From: CALLPQ01 sp038531745
GTDB lineage: Bacteria; Pseudomonadota; Alphaproteobacteria; Caulobacterales; Parvularculaceae
DNA length: 64,000 nt
Assembly (NCBI GenBank): GCA_038531745.1
Contig: JBCBBJ010000015.1
Location: 1 to 64,000 of the forward strand
Direction: 5' to 3'
Shown here in pieces: positions 15,864-25,817 of this stretch (positions are counted from its first letter, which is position 1; each line of letters starts with the position of its first letter). The translations under genes and the position numbers were made by a program. The notes beneath the pieces are model-generated. The model searched no databases. It saw nothing but the letters and a program-made list of their open reading frames with translations, and was not told the origin of the DNA.

Positions 15864-18035
15864 CTATCCATTTGCCTGTTTCCAGGCGAGACGCCTGGCA
15901 TGGAGAAGGGGTTCGGTATAGCCGCTGGGCTGCGCGGTCCCTTCAAAGACGAGGGCGCACGCGGCTTGAAAGGCGACGCTGGTGTCAAAGGCGGGCGCCA
16001 TCGCTTTATAGGTTGGGTCATCGGCATTTTGCTGATCAACAATACCGGCCATGCGCTGCATCGTTTCCATCACCTGGTCGCGGCTGCAAATGCCATGGTG
16101 CAGCCAGTTGGCCATATGCTGGCTGGAGATACGCAAGGTGGCGCGGTCTTCCATCAGGCCCACATCATGAATGTCGGGGACCTTTGAACACCCGACCCCT
16201 TGGTCAATCCAGCGCACCACATAGCCCAAAATACCTTGCGCATTGTTATCAAGCTCAGCCTGAATGTCCGCTGGGTTCCAGCGGGGATCCGCCGCCACCG
16301 GTATGGACAGAATATCATCAAGGCTGGCATGGGGCCGCTTGGCGAGTTTTTCCTGAACCTCATCAACATCGACCTCGTGATAATGCATGGCGTGGAGCGT
16401 CGCGGCGGTGGGGGAGGGGGTCCAGGCGCAATCGGCGCCCGCTTTTAGATGCCCGATTTTTTGCCTGATCATTTCGGACATCAGGTCAGGCATCGCCCAC
16501 ATGCCCTTGCCAATTTGCGCCTTACCCTGAAAGCCGCAGGAAAGCCCCACATCAACATTCCAGTCTTCATAAGCGGTTAGCCAGGTTGAAGTTTTCATCT
16601 CCGCTTTCCGGATCATGGGCCCAGCCTGCATGCTGGTGTGAATTTCATCCCCCGTTCGGTCGAGGAACCCCGTATTGATAAAGATGACCCGGTTGTGCGC
16701 CGCCCGGATACAGGATTTAAGATTTACCGTGGTGCGCCGTTCCTCATCCATGATCCCGATTTTGAGGGTCTCGCCTGGTAATCCCACCAGCTTTTCCACC
16801 GCCGCAAACAAATCAACGGCAAAGGCAACTTCGTCCGGCCCGTGCATTTTTGGTTTGACGATGTAAACGCTGCCCGTGCGACTATTGCGGTTGGTGTTTT
16901 CATCTTTGCCCAGATCATGGTGCGCGAGAACGCCGGTCATGAGTGCATCAAGAATACCTTCGGGAATTTCTGCGCCATCGCTGGTTCGGACCGCCGGATT
17001 GGTCATCAGATGGCCCACATTGCGCACCAGCATCAGGCTTCGTCCGGTGAGACGTTTTTTCTCGCCATCCTTACCCAGATAGAACAGATCTGGATTCAGC
17101 GATCGCTCAACGGATTTATCGCCTTTGGTAAAACGCTCCGTCAAGTCGCCGCGCATCAAGCCGAGTAGGTTGCGGTAAACCGCCGTTTTATCGTCGCCAT
17201 CAACAGCCGCCACCGAATCTTCACAATCCATGATCGTGGTTACGGCTGATTCCATCAGGATATCGCAAACATCTGCGCTATCATCGCGGCCAACGGGATG
17301 ATCAGGGTTCAAACAGACAATGAGATGGAGGTGGTTATTGCGGAACACATAGTCCGTACGCCCCTTACCCCCGCCAGAACGCACGCCGCAAAACTTGTCC
17401 GGATCGCGCAGTCCCGTATTCGTTGTATCGCGCAGCGTCGCGAGCAGCGTCCCGCCGCGCACATCATAATCAATAACATCCGCATGAGATCCGTCGGCCA
17501 ACGGGATTGCCATATCCAGAAATGCCTTGCCCCGCTTGATTACTTTTTCACCGCGCACGGGGTTGTATGCGCCACCGCGCGTCGCGCCATTGTCCTCATC
17601 AATTGCATCGGTCCCGTACAGCGCATCATAAAGGCTACCCCAGCGCGCATTGGCGGCGTTCAGCGCGTAGCGGGCGTTCTTGATGGGCACAACCAATTGC
17701 GGGCCGGAGATCAGGGCAATCTCCGGATCAACATTTTTGGTCTTGATGTGAAAGTCGTCTCCTGCCGAGGCCAGATAGCCAATATCGCGAAGGAAGGATT
17801 TATACGCTGTCATATCACGGACCGGGCCGGGGTTTTCGCGATGCCAGTCATCGATTTGCGATTGTAGTGCCGCCCGCTTGGCCAGAAGCTCTTGGTTGCG
17901 GGGGGCGAAGGTCTCAACCAGCGTCGCGAGCGCTGACCAGAATTGCTCTTCAGTGATGGACAACCCGGTCAGCGCTTCTTGCGCTACAAAGGCCCGTAAC
18001 GTTGGATCGATGGTCAGAGATTTGGGGTCGGTCAT
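15864..18035 (-). CDS. glcB: malate synthase G
   Basis: 723 residues, the usual length for isoform G. The product condenses glyoxylate with acetyl-CoA to give malate in the glyoxylate cycle or glycolate use. Family blocks are visible: NNHLHLIV, IMDCEDSVAAVD, TGSVYIVKPKMHGP, IGIMDEERRTTVNLK, DIHDVGLMEDRATLRISSQH and the C-terminal HARRLAWK. AGAGGG lies 6 bases before the ATG. No isocitrate lyase gene is in the window. The downstream gene follows directly. It is cytoplasmic. Confidence 0.97.
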   Translation of the reverse strand: MTDPKSLTIDPTLRAFVAQEALTGLSITEEQFWSALATLVETFAPRNQELLAKRAALQSQIDDWHRENPGPVRDMTAYKSFLRDIGYLASAGDDFHIKTKNVDPEIALISGPQLVVPIKNARYALNAANARWGSLYDALYGTDAIDEDNGATRGGAYNPVRGEKVIKRGKAFLDMAIPLADGSHADVIDYDVRGGTLLATLRDTTNTGLRDPDKFCGVRSGGGKGRTDYVFRNNHLHLIVCLNPDHPVGRDDSADVCDILMESAVTTIMDCEDSVAAVDGDDKTAVYRNLLGLMRGDLTERFTKGDKSVERSLNPDLFYLGKDGEKKRLTGRSLMLVRNVGHLMTNPAVRTSDGAEIPEGILDALMTGVLAHHDLGKDENTNRNSRTGSVYIVKPKMHGPDEVAFAVDLFAAVEKLVGLPGETLKIGIMDEERRTTVNLKSCIRAAHNRVIFINTGFLDRTGDEIHTSMQAGPMIRKAEMKTSTWLTAYEDWNVDVGLSCGFQGKAQIGKGMWAMPDLMSEMIRQKIGHLKAGADCAWTPSPTAATLHAMHYHEVDVDEVQEKLAKRPHASLDDILSIPVAADPRWNPADIQAELDNNAQGILGYVVRWIDQGVGCSKVPDIHDVGLMEDRATLRISSQHMANWLHHGICSRDQVMETMQRMAGIVDQQNADDPTYKAMAPAFDTSVAFQAACALVFEGTAQPSGYTEPLLHARRLAWKQANG

Positions 18036-18419
18036 GGGGCCCTCTAGCGGTTGGGTGTTTGATGGGATGCAGGTCGCTGGCGCTTCAGACGCAAAGGCAA
18101 GACGCGACTGACATTAGGTTCTAACGTGTCGGCCTAACGATTTCAGGCCATAATTTCTGAACGATGTCAAAATCCTATACGCAGCCATCGCGCCCGCGGT
18201 GCTGCCTGGCTCTCGGCGCATTCGAAGCCTACGGTATTGGTTTGAGGAGGGCCGGTGCCTACAATTTACAAACGAGGATCAACAAATTGTAATTATTGAC
18301 TTTTTAGGGGCAATCCGTTCACGTTTGACGGCGATAGTATTACCCGTCACTGTTTCGCGTGAGAACCGGTTTCGCGTGCTGATTGTGGCGTCGGTCGCTG
18401 CCCAATTACGGGGGAAAAT
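18036..18419. other. intergenic region between divergent glcB and BON-OmpA genes
   Basis: This 384-base region carries no credible gene. It must hold both promoters. The only clear structure is the inverted repeat at 18261-18290 listed separately. Confidence 0.6.
18261..18290. promoter_or_regulatory. inverted repeat, candidate operator
   Basis: ACAATTT (18261-18267) and AAATTGT (18284-18290) are perfect inverted arms 16 bases apart, flanked by TACAAAC and CAACAAA, in an AT-rich patch between divergent genes. It could bind a regulator of malate synthase or of the downstream gene; no specific regulator can be named. Confidence 0.35.
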
Positions 18420-19901
18420 ATGTCAACAAGCAGCAAGCTGATGGTCGCTGCCATCGTTTTTCTCCTCTATGGGGGCGTTGCGATTTACTCGGGCCTATTG
18501 CCTGGCGCCGCCAAGCAGCATGAGCGTCAGCTCCAGGCGCGCGCCATCGCGCAGCTTGACGATGCGGGGCTCACCGGGATTGAGGTTTCCATGGATGGTC
18601 AGGCGGCCTATCTGCGCGGGGAGGTACCCTCCGCAGGGTTTCGGGCCCGCGCCATTGAGGCGGTGCGCAAAGCGGCGGGCGGGGGCGGTGCTGCCCGCGG
18701 CGGCGTGACCGTGGTGCGGGCCGATGATCTCGTCATTGTTGATCCGGCGCCGCCTGCGCCGTTTATCTGGTCGGCAACCCGCGACGCTGGTCGCCTAACC
18801 CTTGCCGGGTTGGTGCCCAGCGATGTGGTGCGGCGCGCCGTGATCCGCCATGCCGAGGGGGTGTGGCCCGACGGGGACGGTAATGATCAATCAAAAAATA
18901 TAACCCTCGATCAGCAAAGCGTCGGGCCCGATGCCCCAGCGGGGGATTGGCTGGGCGCGGTGCGTACGAGCCTTGATGCACTCGGTATTTTGGAGCGCGG
19001 TAAAATCTCCGCAAATGGGCGTAGCTTTACGCTCACCGGCTTGGCCCGGGTGCCCGAGCAGCGTGACGCGGCGCGCACAGCCATGGCCGGCCTGCCCGAC
19101 GGGTTTACCGGCTCAACCGCCATCAGCCTCGCCCCCATCGAAACTCCTTATGCGCTCACGGTAGAAAAACCGGCCAACGGCGGGCCGGTTGTCTTGAGCG
19201 GGTTTGTCCCCAACGAGACCGCGCGGGGCCAGCTGGTTACCGCTGCGACCGGCCTTTCTGCCGGCGGGATGACCGATAACCTCACCCTTGCGCGCGGGAT
19301 GCCCCAGGGCGCGGGCCTTGGCGACTGGGTCGAAACCATTACGGCGCTAACGCAACGCCTCGAGCCGTTTGAAACGGCGACCCTAAAGATGCGTGATCGG
19401 ACGATTATTTTAACCGGTCGGGCCACCGACCCGGCCATCCTTGACCGTCTCGATGCGTCAGAAAAATCACTGGAGCGCGCCGGGTATGACGTCACAATGG
19501 ATATTGATTTTGCGGCCCTGTCTTTGGTGGAGGACGCAAGCCAGTGTCAGCGTCTCTTCGACGACGCCATGCAGGAACGGACCATCAAATTTGCCAATGC
19601 GAGCGCGGCGATCCTGCCCAACAGCGTTTTGGTCTTGACGCGGTTAGGGGTGGCGGCTCGTCAGTGCCAGGCTTTTCAGATCGCAATTGCGGGGCATACC
19701 GATAGTGTTGGCTCGGCAAGTCTGAACCAACGTTTAAGTGAGGCGCGGGCAAAGGCAGTGTCAGCCTGGCTCGTTGAATATGGCGTTGATCCGGCACAAC
19801 TTTCAGCGCGGGGCTTTGGCGAGACCCGGCCCCTCGCCGATAATGAAACGCCCCTTGGCCGAGCAAAAAACCGGCGGATTGATTTTACGATTGCGCAGTA
19901 A
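18420..19901 (+). CDS. BON-repeat / OmpA-family peptidoglycan-binding protein
   Basis: 493 residues with GGGGGA 4-5 bases before the ATG. An N-terminal transmembrane anchor (about 6-26) precedes several BON-like repeats: LRGEVPS, LAGLVPSD, LTGLARVPEQ, LSGFVPNET and LTGRATDP. The C-terminal 110 residues form an OmpA-like domain with HTDSVGSASLNQRLSEARA, which binds meso-diaminopimelate in peptidoglycan. The layout resembles mycobacterial ArfA. It is probably an inner-membrane anchored periplasmic protein spanning to the wall. The next gene follows after 60 bases. Confidence 0.87.
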   Translation: MSTSSKLMVAAIVFLLYGGVAIYSGLLPGAAKQHERQLQARAIAQLDDAGLTGIEVSMDGQAAYLRGEVPSAGFRARAIEAVRKAAGGGGAARGGVTVVRADDLVIVDPAPPAPFIWSATRDAGRLTLAGLVPSDVVRRAVIRHAEGVWPDGDGNDQSKNITLDQQSVGPDAPAGDWLGAVRTSLDALGILERGKISANGRSFTLTGLARVPEQRDAARTAMAGLPDGFTGSTAISLAPIETPYALTVEKPANGGPVVLSGFVPNETARGQLVTAATGLSAGGMTDNLTLARGMPQGAGLGDWVETITALTQRLEPFETATLKMRDRTIILTGRATDPAILDRLDASEKSLERAGYDVTMDIDFAALSLVEDASQCQRLFDDAMQERTIKFANASAAILPNSVLVLTRLGVAARQCQAFQIAIAGHTDSVGSASLNQRLSEARAKAVSAWLVEYGVDPAQLSARGFGETRPLADNETPLGRAKNRRIDFTIAQ

Positions 19902-19961
19902 ACGGCAGCAAAAGCGCGGCCCCGCGCCGCACCCACGGAAGACGAATAAAGGATTTTTGCG

Positions 19962-20642
19962 ATGGCATGGTTAGCAATACATATGTGGTTTTTGCTGCTG
20001 CTGGCATTTCTTCTGGGCCTCGCGCTCGGCTGGTGGATTTGGCACCGCCAGCGGGCTGTAACGGCTGGCGCCGGAATAGACTACGCGAACGCTCAGGAAA
20101 GCTCGGCGCTGGCTGATAGCGCGCCGCAGTCTGCTTTTGCAACACCAACGCCAGCATCGGAGCCAGCCGCTGATGCTTGGCGTGCTGAGAACGTTTCTGC
20201 CGCTTCTACGATCGACGGAGAAGTGGCCGCAAAGACCACGCCTTCCGCTAAACCCGCGCCGGCGCCGACCCCCACCCCATTGGCAGCTACACAAAGCTCA
20301 TCAGCCGAACCACTGCTTTTTGATACGCCCACTGACGGACCGGCCGACGACCTGAAAAAGATCAAAGGTATTGGCCCGGCGATTGAAAAGCTTTTGAACT
20401 CGCTTGGCATCCATTACTTTCAGCAAATCGCCAGTTGGGATCGCGCCCACGTGGCTTGGGTCGATCAGCGTTTGCAGTTTCCGGGGCGTATCGACCGCGA
20501 AGACTGGATCAATCAGGCAAAGACCCTGACCGCTGGCGGTGAAACCGACTTTGCCAAACGCTATGACAAAGGCGAAACCCCGTCATCCTATGGGGGTGGT
20601 GACCAGAAGGACCCAAAAGATGGGGGCACCGGCAACACCTAG
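19962..20642 (+). CDS. membrane-anchored protein with C-terminal helix-hairpin-helix domain
   Basis: 226 residues with AAGGA before the ATG. One N-terminal transmembrane helix (about 3-27) is followed by a low-complexity Ala/Pro/Thr linker. A helix-hairpin-helix-type domain (about 127-190) then carries DDLKKIKGIGPAIEKLLN and RIDREDWINQAK. The same domain is found at the C-terminus of some NuoE and ribosomal-like proteins. Its role here is unknown. The end overlaps the next gene start by 23 bases, so the two are coupled. Confidence 0.8.
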   Translation: MAWLAIHMWFLLLLAFLLGLALGWWIWHRQRAVTAGAGIDYANAQESSALADSAPQSAFATPTPASEPAADAWRAENVSAASTIDGEVAAKTTPSAKPAPAPTPTPLAATQSSSAEPLLFDTPTDGPADDLKKIKGIGPAIEKLLNSLGIHYFQQIASWDRAHVAWVDQRLQFPGRIDREDWINQAKTLTAGGETDFAKRYDKGETPSSYGGGDQKDPKDGGTGNT

Positions 20643-21837
20643 TCTGCCTGCGCACCGCGCGTTGGGCATAAGAAGGGGTCATCATGGTCTTAGGGTGCGC
20701 AGCCATGATCTGACTGCGGATCATCTCTTGACCCTTCAAGACGCGTGGCAGGCCCTTGTGAGGGCGGACCCGTCGGCAAACCTATTTTTTACCCCGCTTA
20801 TGGGTGACGGTCTCGTTACGTTGCGCCAAACCCCAACGATGGCCCCGGCGCGCACCTTTGAAGTATGGCACGGCGATCAACTGGCCGCGTTTTTGCCGCT
20901 CGAACCGGTTCGCCAATTGGGACGTCTTACCTTTCCACACCAGCAAAGTGTCCATTGGCGGCATCGGTTTTTGGCCGAACCCCTGATTGATCCCCAGCAT
21001 TTACCGGCGGTGTGTGCCTTGCTTTTAACCTGGCTTGGTCAGCAAAAGAGTGGCGGGTTTGCTTTGAGCTTGCCATTGCTGCGCGGCGATGACGCATTTT
21101 TTACTGCGCTTTGTGCCGCCGCAACGACGCGCGGCATTGCCCACTATGTGGTGCATCGCGATAGCCGCCCAGCAATGATCCTCCCAATGATCCTCCCTGG
21201 ACGGATAAATCAGTCTTTTGAGCAGTACCTTGCGAGCCGTTTTTCTGGTCCAACTCTAAAAAAGCTTCGGGCCAAGCGACGCAAACTGGCAAGGCTGGGG
21301 CCGTTGCGCCATGAACAGCTCGCCGCAAGCGAGGATGTTTCGCCCTGGTTTGAAACGTTCCTCGCCCTGGAGCATGATGGTTGGAAAGGCGAGCGTGGCA
21401 CCTCTATCCTCGCTGATCCGGCAGATCGGCAATTTTTTGAGGGACTGGTGAACACCGCGCACACAAGCGGCAATTTGGTGATGACCCGCACGGTGCTTGG
21501 CTTGCCCGGCGGACAAAAAACCATATCGGCCTCCATTGATATCCGGCAAGGCGATCATCAGTATGCGCTCAAAATTGCCTATGACCGCGCCTATGGCACT
21601 TATTCGCCGGGGGTATTGCACGAGATTGATAATCTGCGGGTCCTGTGGGATGCGGCGACCGGACCCCGTCTTCTTGATTCCTGCGCGGCTTCGGATCATC
21701 CGGTCCTTGACAAGCTTTATGCCGACAGGATTGCGCTCGCCCATCTTGTACTTGCGCCTGCAGCCGGACTTGCCGGGTTGCCATTACGCGGGTTTATGGC
21801 GGCCCGTGCGTTAGCTAAGCGTTTCGGGCGTCGGTAA
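20620..21837 (+). CDS. GNAT-type acyltransferase of the FemAB/CelD (BioF2-like) family
   Basis: 405 residues from the ATG at 20620, with AGAAGG about 9 bases upstream inside the previous gene. The C-terminal two thirds match the GNAT fold of CelD/FemAB-like proteins: FSGPTLKKLRAKRRKLARLG, then LALEHDGWKGERGTSI, then ALKIAYDRAYGTYSPGVL. These are the hallmarks of this group, often linked to polysaccharide modification. It probably transfers an acyl or aminoacyl group; the substrate is unknown. Cytoplasmic. Confidence 0.8.
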   Translation: MGAPATPSLPAHRALGIRRGHHGLRVRSHDLTADHLLTLQDAWQALVRADPSANLFFTPLMGDGLVTLRQTPTMAPARTFEVWHGDQLAAFLPLEPVRQLGRLTFPHQQSVHWRHRFLAEPLIDPQHLPAVCALLLTWLGQQKSGGFALSLPLLRGDDAFFTALCAAATTRGIAHYVVHRDSRPAMILPMILPGRINQSFEQYLASRFSGPTLKKLRAKRRKLARLGPLRHEQLAASEDVSPWFETFLALEHDGWKGERGTSILADPADRQFFEGLVNTAHTSGNLVMTRTVLGLPGGQKTISASIDIRQGDHQYALKIAYDRAYGTYSPGVLHEIDNLRVLWDAATGPRLLDSCAASDHPVLDKLYADRIALAHLVLAPAAGLAGLPLRGFMAARALAKRFGRR

Positions 21838-21852
21838 TCAGCAGCGCATGGC

Positions 21853-22749
21853 CTATTTCATCAGTGTCCCATCGATCAGCTTCATGATAGCTGAAAAATC
21901 GAGGTCATCATGGCCCGCGCTTTCCAGAAGTGCATAAAGAGCTTCGGCCTGCGCCCCGAGGGGGGTGGGGGCTTTGGCGCTATGGGCTGCCTCCTGGGCC
22001 AGACGCATATCTTTCAGCATCATGGCGGCGGCAAAACCCGGGGCATAATCTTTATTTGAAGGCGCGCCGGGAACGGGGCCCGGCGCCGGGCAATAGCTTG
22101 TCATGGACCAGGATTGCCCCGACGCGGTGGAGGCGATGTCATAGAATGTCTGCGCATCAAGGCCCAGTTTTTGGGCCAAATGAAATGCTTCACAGGTGGC
22201 AATCATTGTCGTGCCGAGCAGCATGTTATTGGCAATCTTAGCCACTTGCCCATTACCGGCGGCGCCCGCATGAAAAATATTCTTGCCCATGCCTTCCAGC
22301 ACCGGCTTTGCCCGCGTGAAGGCGTCAACATTTCCACCAACCATAAAGGTCAGTGTACCCCCGGTAGCGGCGGCCACACCGCCGGAAACCGGCGCATCCA
22401 CCATGGCGAAGTCTTTTTCGCCCGCCACATCGTTCACTGTTCTGGCTGTTGCCACATCGATGGTGGAGCTATCGATAAGCAAGGCGCCAGCGCGTGCGTG
22501 GGGGAGGATGCCATAATGGTCAAGATAGACCGAGCGCACATGCGCTCCGGCAGGCAGCATCGTTACAACTATATCAGCCTCGGCAACGGCGCCGGCGACG
22601 CTATCTGCACGCTGGCACCCGGCCGCCACGGCGCGGTCAATGGCCCCGATGGAAAGGTCAGTGGCGTGAACCACGTGCCCCGCCTTGGCCAGATTGGCCG
22701 CCATGGGGCCGCCCATATTCCCCAAGCCAATAAATCCTATCGTCACCAT
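21853..22749 (-). CDS. mmsB: 3-hydroxyisobutyrate dehydrogenase
   Basis: 298 residues from the ATG at 22749 with a perfect GGAGG 6 bases upstream. The NAD-binding motif is FIGLGNMGGPMAANL. DAPVSGGVAAATGGTLTFMVGG is the substrate loop, split here only for family comparison. KIANNMLLG carries the catalytic Lys, and KDMRLAQEAA follows. It oxidises 3-hydroxyisobutyrate to methylmalonate semialdehyde in valine catabolism. Related beta-hydroxyacid dehydrogenases are the alternative. The rest of the valine pathway is not in the window. Confidence 0.92.
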   Translation of the reverse strand: MVTIGFIGLGNMGGPMAANLAKAGHVVHATDLSIGAIDRAVAAGCQRADSVAGAVAEADIVVTMLPAGAHVRSVYLDHYGILPHARAGALLIDSSTIDVATARTVNDVAGEKDFAMVDAPVSGGVAAATGGTLTFMVGGNVDAFTRAKPVLEGMGKNIFHAGAAGNGQVAKIANNMLLGTTMIATCEAFHLAQKLGLDAQTFYDIASTASGQSWSMTSYCPAPGPVPGAPSNKDYAPGFAAAMMLKDMRLAQEAAHSAKAPTPLGAQAEALYALLESAGHDDLDFSAIMKLIDGTLMK

Positions 22750-22793
22750 GCGAGGCCTCCGTTCATATGCCGGCAACCGCAGGGGTAGGCTGC

Positions 22794-23282
22794 TCAGGCT
22801 GTCCTTTCTGACGGGGTATAAAGCGCATGGGCACGGGTCACAAATGCGTCGGACATATGGGTGAACGCTTTATCGAAAACGCGGTTGCTCAATTGCTGGA
22901 GCACGAAGGACTTGAATTCAAAATCAATGGCAAAATCCACGCGGGAGCCGCCTTCGGCAAGGTCAACAAAACCCCAACAGTTTTTCAAGGTGCGGATTGG
23001 CCCCTCCACATAGTCCACATGGATCGCCAGATTGGGGCGATCAAGCTTCACCCGGCATTTGAACTGTTCACGGAATATCTTGTATTGTACGATCATTTGC
23101 GCCGTAATTTCCCCATGGTCGCGGTCGCCCTTGCGCTTAAGAACGCGCAGGCCCGTACAATAGGGTACAAAAGCCGGATAGTCCTCGATGTCCGCCACCA
23201 GATCGAACATCTGCTGGGCGCTGAAGGGGACCAGATGGGACTGTTCACGCTGGGCCATAGGGGTCGTCAGCACCCGGCGCAT
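22794..23282 (-). CDS. COQ10/RatA-family START-like lipid-binding protein
   Basis: 162 residues from the ATG at 23282; the ATG at 23258 is also possible and starts closer to the conserved region. MFDLVADIEDYPAFVPYC is the family opening, followed by GPIRTLKNCWGF and VDFAIDFEFKS. In eukaryotes COQ10 binds coenzyme Q; in bacteria the same family is called RatA, but the location next to lipA points to the ubiquinone-type role. The start overlaps the end of the GST gene. Confidence 0.85.
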   Translation of the reverse strand: MRRVLTTPMAQREQSHLVPFSAQQMFDLVADIEDYPAFVPYCTGLRVLKRKGDRDHGEITAQMIVQYKIFREQFKCRVKLDRPNLAIHVDYVEGPIRTLKNCWGFVDLAEGGSRVDFAIDFEFKSFVLQQLSNRVFDKAFTHMSDAFVTRAHALYTPSERTA

Positions 23283-23959
23283 TTGGCTTGGCGGCCATAG
23301 CCATCGAACAAGTCTAACATCCGCTCCAGCCAGGTGGTTACAATTTCGGGCTGGGGATAGAGGGTCTCCCCCGTGATGGAGCGTTGCCAAAGAAAAGGCG
23401 CAAGAACCAGATAGTCAGGCAGGGCCGGCACGTTGCCGGACAGGTAGGGTTGGTGCGCCAACAATGTCGCCAGGGTTTCCATGGCACCCGCCGCTTTTTC
23501 AGCCTGGCCAGGGGCTTGCGCCATCGCATCAAGCTTTTGGCCAAAACGCGCCTCACGGTTTGGCACAAAATAATCGCGGTCATCCGCGCTAAGGGCATCG
23601 GCTACGCGATGGAAAAGAAGGGGCCCCACCGCCGGATAGAGGGCCTGACCAAGAAAGTCGCTAACTTCACGGACCCGCGCAGCGCCCGCATCGCCATCAA
23701 CCAGCGGATTGGCCTGTACATTCGCATCAAGCCAATTGACGATTTGATCACTGCCCTTGATCAGGTCATCACCAACCTTGAGCATAGGCAGCCTGCCATA
23801 TTCAGGGTCCGGATAATGTGCCTTGGGTTGAAAGCCCAGCGCGTTGGTGTCGAATTCCACCTGTTTGTGCTTCAGGGCATATTTTGCGAGCCAACAGAAT
23901 GGCGAAAACCGCACATCTTGGTCGTGGCCAGCAAGGTCATAGAGGATGTAACTTGTCAT
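23267..23959 (-). CDS. glutathione S-transferase family protein
   Basis: 230 residues. The N-terminal thioredoxin-like domain has SPFCWLAKYAL and GRLPMLKVGDDLIKGSDQIV, the latter carrying the cis-Pro and glutathione-binding region. A helical C-terminal domain follows, containing AHQPYLSGNVPALPDYLVL. It probably conjugates or binds glutathione; the substrate is unknown. It is in a run with lipA upstream and the COQ10-like gene downstream. Confidence 0.85.
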   Translation of the reverse strand: MTSYILYDLAGHDQDVRFSPFCWLAKYALKHKQVEFDTNALGFQPKAHYPDPEYGRLPMLKVGDDLIKGSDQIVNWLDANVQANPLVDGDAGAARVREVSDFLGQALYPAVGPLLFHRVADALSADDRDYFVPNREARFGQKLDAMAQAPGQAEKAAGAMETLATLLAHQPYLSGNVPALPDYLVLAPFLWQRSITGETLYPQPEIVTTWLERMLDLFDGYGRQAKCAGC

Positions 23960-24009
23960 TGTACAAAGTATTCCAAATGATAGCTGTCAACGCGGGCTGC
24001 GCCCACACT

Positions 24010-24978
24010 TTAGATGCGTGATGCGACGCGGCGTGCCGCCTGCAGTTTTTCAAAGTCCGCATCCGCGTGATAGGAAGACCGCGTTAGGGGGCTGGAAGAA
24101 ACCATCAAAAAGCCCTTGGCGCGGGCCAGAACCTCATAGTTGGCAAATTCTTCTGGCGTCACAAACCGATCGATGGCGGCATGTTTGCGGGTCGGTTGCA
24201 GATATTGCCCGATGGTCAGGAAATCGATCCCGGCCGCGCGCATATCGTCCATGACTTGCATCACCTCTTCGCGGCTTTCGCCGAGGCCAACCATCAGACC
24301 CGATTTGGTGAACAATGTGGGATCACGGTCTTTGACTTTTTCAAGGAGGCGCAATGAATGGTAATAACGGGCACCGGGCCGGATCGACAGATAAAGCCGC
24401 GGCACCGTTTCCAGATTGTGATTGAAGACATCCGGCCGCGCATCAATAACCACTTCTGCGGCATCATCTTTACGCAGAAAATCCGGTGTGAGGATTTCAA
24501 TGGTTGTGTCCGGATTATAGGCGCGGATTGTTGTGACAACATCGGCAAAATGCTGCGCGCCGCCATCGGCAAGATCGTCGCGGTCAACCGATGTTATCAC
24601 CACATGGCGCAAGCCCATCTCCGCCACGGCCTCGGCAACCTTGCGTGGCTCTTCGGGGTCCAATGGCGCAGGCTTCCCGGTTTTCACATTGCAAAAGCTG
24701 CATGCGCGGGTGCAGGTGTCCCCCATGATCATCATGGTGGCGTGCTTCTTGTCCCAACACTCGCCGATATTTGGGCAAGCGGCCTCCTCGCACACGGTGT
24801 GCAAGCCTTTGTCATGGACAATTTTGGAAGTGTCGCGGAACCCCTTTGAGACCGGCGCCTTCACGCGGATCCATTCAGGTTTGCGCAAAATGGGCGTATC
24901 GGGGCGCTTCGCCTTCTCGGGATGGCGCAGTTTGGTGGCGCCGTTGGCAAGGCCAGTTTTGTCGATCAGTGTTGTCAT
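24010..24978 (-). CDS. lipA: lipoyl synthase
   Basis: 322 residues from the ATG at 24978. It has both [4Fe-4S] sites: the auxiliary cluster Cys 63, 68 and 74 (CEEAACPNIGEC) and the radical SAM Cys 89, 93 and 96 (CTRACSFC). SSPLTRSSYHA near the end supplies the conserved RSSYHA. It inserts sulphur at C6 and C8 of protein-bound octanoate to make lipoate for 2-oxoacid dehydrogenases. Ribosome site is weak. Followed by the GST and COQ10 genes. Confidence 0.97.
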   Translation of the reverse strand: MTTLIDKTGLANGATKLRHPEKAKRPDTPILRKPEWIRVKAPVSKGFRDTSKIVHDKGLHTVCEEAACPNIGECWDKKHATMMIMGDTCTRACSFCNVKTGKPAPLDPEEPRKVAEAVAEMGLRHVVITSVDRDDLADGGAQHFADVVTTIRAYNPDTTIEILTPDFLRKDDAAEVVIDARPDVFNHNLETVPRLYLSIRPGARYYHSLRLLEKVKDRDPTLFTKSGLMVGLGESREEVMQVMDDMRAAGIDFLTIGQYLQPTRKHAAIDRFVTPEEFANYEVLARAKGFLMVSSSPLTRSSYHADADFEKLQAARRVASRI

Positions 24979-25038
24979 AACTGGGATGTAGCAGTCCGAG
25001 GCCACCATTTGAAGGGGCGCTTAGTGAAGCAGCCCGCG

Positions 25039-25740
25039 CTAGGGCGCGTAGCCAACCCAGCCGCGCCAAGTGAAAGCCGCATAAAACGCCGTCACGTCCC
25101 GCAATCCGGCATCGCGCAAAATCCGTTCATCCGTGGCAGGATCAAGGGCGTAAATCTCGTCGGCGATGACGCCCCGCCCCTCCGCGGCGAGCGCGGGGTC
25201 CATGCCCGATGCGGTGCTAAAAGCCTGATGCCGGTCGAGCCAAACGTCACGGTCGCCCGCACTTTGCGGAAAACTCACATGGGCGCAGATAAACGGCGCC
25301 CCGGGTTTCAGACGACGGACAAGTTGCCCGACGGTATCCCGGCGCGCTTCGGGCTCAATGAAGTGTAAGGTCAAGAGACTTGTGGCGCCGTCAAACGGGC
25401 CAACGGGCGCATCCTCCGCATAGCCGTGATGAAAGGACACGCGCGCGCCTAAGGATTGCAGGTTTTTGGCCGCCTCATCAAGCATGGCCTTTGCGGGCTC
25501 AACCCCCAAAAATCGCCACTCGGCGTTTTCGCGCGCAAACGCCTCAATCTCGGCGCCGCCGCCAGCGCCATGCACGAAAATATTCCCTTTCGCGCCAGCA
25601 CGCTCGCGCAGCAACACCCCCGCCATCCGCTGCATCGCCCCATAACCCGGCATAAACCGCGCCGGCCCATCGCGATAGTCAGCAGCGTGAGCCGGATCAT
25701 CAAAAATCTCAGCATATGAAGAAGAAGAGGGGTCGGTCAT
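25039..25740 (-). CDS. SAM-dependent methyltransferase, class I
   Basis: 233 residues with a Rossmann methyltransferase fold: motif I IFVHGAGGGAEIEAFA, the acidic end of strand 2 in FLGVEPAKAML, and post-motif LLTLHFIEPEARR with LKPGAPFICAHV. The glycine-rich loop reads GAGGG. The target is unknown. It lies upstream of lipA in the same direction, 60 bases apart. Confidence 0.8.
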   Translation of the reverse strand: MTDPSSSSYAEIFDDPAHAADYRDGPARFMPGYGAMQRMAGVLLRERAGAKGNIFVHGAGGGAEIEAFARENAEWRFLGVEPAKAMLDEAAKNLQSLGARVSFHHGYAEDAPVGPFDGATSLLTLHFIEPEARRDTVGQLVRRLKPGAPFICAHVSFPQSAGDRDVWLDRHQAFSTASGMDPALAAEGRGVIADEIYALDPATDERILRDAGLRDVTAFYAAFTWRGWVGYAP

Positions 25741-25817
25741 AGGGAAATTCCGCTTGAGGGGGCTATGGTCAGTATACCGCTCTTCACCATGGTTTGGTTC
25801 AAGGGATGATCAAATGG